A stretch of 64,000 nt of DNA. Origin: Agelas oroides (Eukaryota; Porifera; Demospongiae; Agelasida; Agelasidae). The stretch is from the NCBI GenBank assembly GCA_949130485.1, contig OX422197.1, forward strand, positions 4,859,693 through 4,923,692, in the 5' to 3' direction. Every line of letters begins with the position of its first letter. Positions within the stretch are counted from its first letter, which is position 1. The notes under the pieces are model-generated. The model was not told where the DNA came from, did not search any database, and saw only the letters and a list, made by a program, of their open reading frames with translations. Both the position numbers and the translations under genes were made by a program. This document shows, one piece after another, positions 63,488 to 64,000 of the stretch.

Positions 63488-64000
63488 ACATACACATGAT
63501 CATGAAAATGTAAAAACAAGGAGGATGACGTACTTAATATTTTTTAGTCAACAACAGCAGTTGCATCAGCTACTATTTCATGCACTATATTTATCATGGC
63601 TGTCTAACATACAGCAGAGGGGGGAAATTTTAGCTGCTACATATAAGTGCATTCACCAGCAATTGCAATCACTAAGACAGGACTGCATGTTCTTACTATT
63701 GACCCTTTGGGCTGACTTGCATGGGAAGTAGTTTTGGTCATGCATATGTAAGCCCCATATGTACAAAGTAACATATTCTCTGTAAAATGAAGAGAAGGTT
63801 ATCTGTTACCAACTTGAGCTCGGAAAATAACTTGCCGACGTTTCGACTGAATGCTCCAGTCGTCATCATCAAAAAAAGTGGTCACTTCAGTTTCAAGACT
63901 GCTTGGATTCGTGAATACTATCAATTGAGGAGTATCTTAAGAGAATTCACAAACACCATCTCCTCACAACCTTCATTGGGCATGTTTAGGCAGTGAGACA
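63488..64000. other. Right-edge intergenic sequence
   Basis: It contains the duplicated 5' flank described above and, at ~63829-63867, cgacgtttcgactg ... cagtcgtcatcatc, a short imperfect hairpin of a type often seen near invertebrate repeats. No gene seen. Confidence 0.4.

Overview
This window is eukaryotic, and most likely from a sponge (Porifera, probably a demosponge). Genes are intron-bearing with GT..AG junctions and many phase-1 module exons. Families include animal-type sushi (CCP), TIL, CBM21/PPP1R3, SGSH sulfamidase and MAN2C1. There are many small DNA transposons, CA/TG microsatellites and minisatellites. Sponge is an inference from genome style and from a cysteine-rich multi-pass membrane family I associate with sponges; the family-level calls do not depend on it.

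Layout. 0.5-7.5 kb: a head-to-head pair of paralogous secreted coiled-coil proteins of unknown family, with start codons 78 bp apart. 7.8-13.7 kb (minus): a small two-sushi single-pass receptor whose long third intron is filled with MITEs. 14.0-24.1 kb: a 10,063-bp MULE (Mutator-like) transposon with perfect 41-bp terminal inverted repeats and a 10-bp target duplication. It encodes a DDE transposase plus SWIM, CXXC and OTU domains. It carries a nested 5.1-kb element (14265-19380) with perfect 40-bp TIRs and minisatellite arrays. The MULE sits inside the start codon of a PPP1R3-like (CBM21) gene and separates its promoter and 5'UTR (about 13.7-14.0 kb) from its coding sequence (24084-24724). 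25-25.9 kb: a LINE reverse-transcriptase remnant with internal tandem and inverted duplications. 27.3-30.5 kb: a near-perfect 3.1-kb palindrome made of two 1.55-kb non-autonomous MULE-like elements inside a GC-rich short repeat. 30.6-31.5 kb: the second CBM21 paralog.

32.7-43.5 kb (minus): an 838-residue mosaic receptor (gene A) with a Cys/Trp-rich repeat region, four TIL domains, a SEA-like region, one TM and a short tail. One intron holds a transposon-bounded minisatellite of 29 identical-length 61-bp units. 43.9-45.4 kb: intronless SGSH, head-to-head with gene A. 46.2-49.7 kb (minus): gene B, a short paralog of gene A without the TIL/SEA modules. 49.8-56.5 kb: the N-terminal 596 codons of MAN2C1, head-to-head with gene B (84 bp); its 3' part is not found in the window. 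57.5-63.5 kb (minus): an intact multi-pass membrane protein gene, a small degenerate fragment, and a frameshifted pseudogene, all from one family.

Themes. (1) Divergent gene pairs with very short shared promoters recur. (2) One MULE family has struck the 5' end of both CBM21 paralogs. (3) Minisatellites grow inside transposon subterminal repeats. (4) Paralog evolution proceeds by phase-1 exon gain and loss. The catabolic enzymes are lysosomal heparan degradation (SGSH) and cytosolic free N-glycan trimming (MAN2C1). I see no functional link between them and their neighbours beyond shared promoters. No rRNA, tRNA or CRISPR was found. Exon boundaries were read by eye and checked for phase consistency, not against transcripts.
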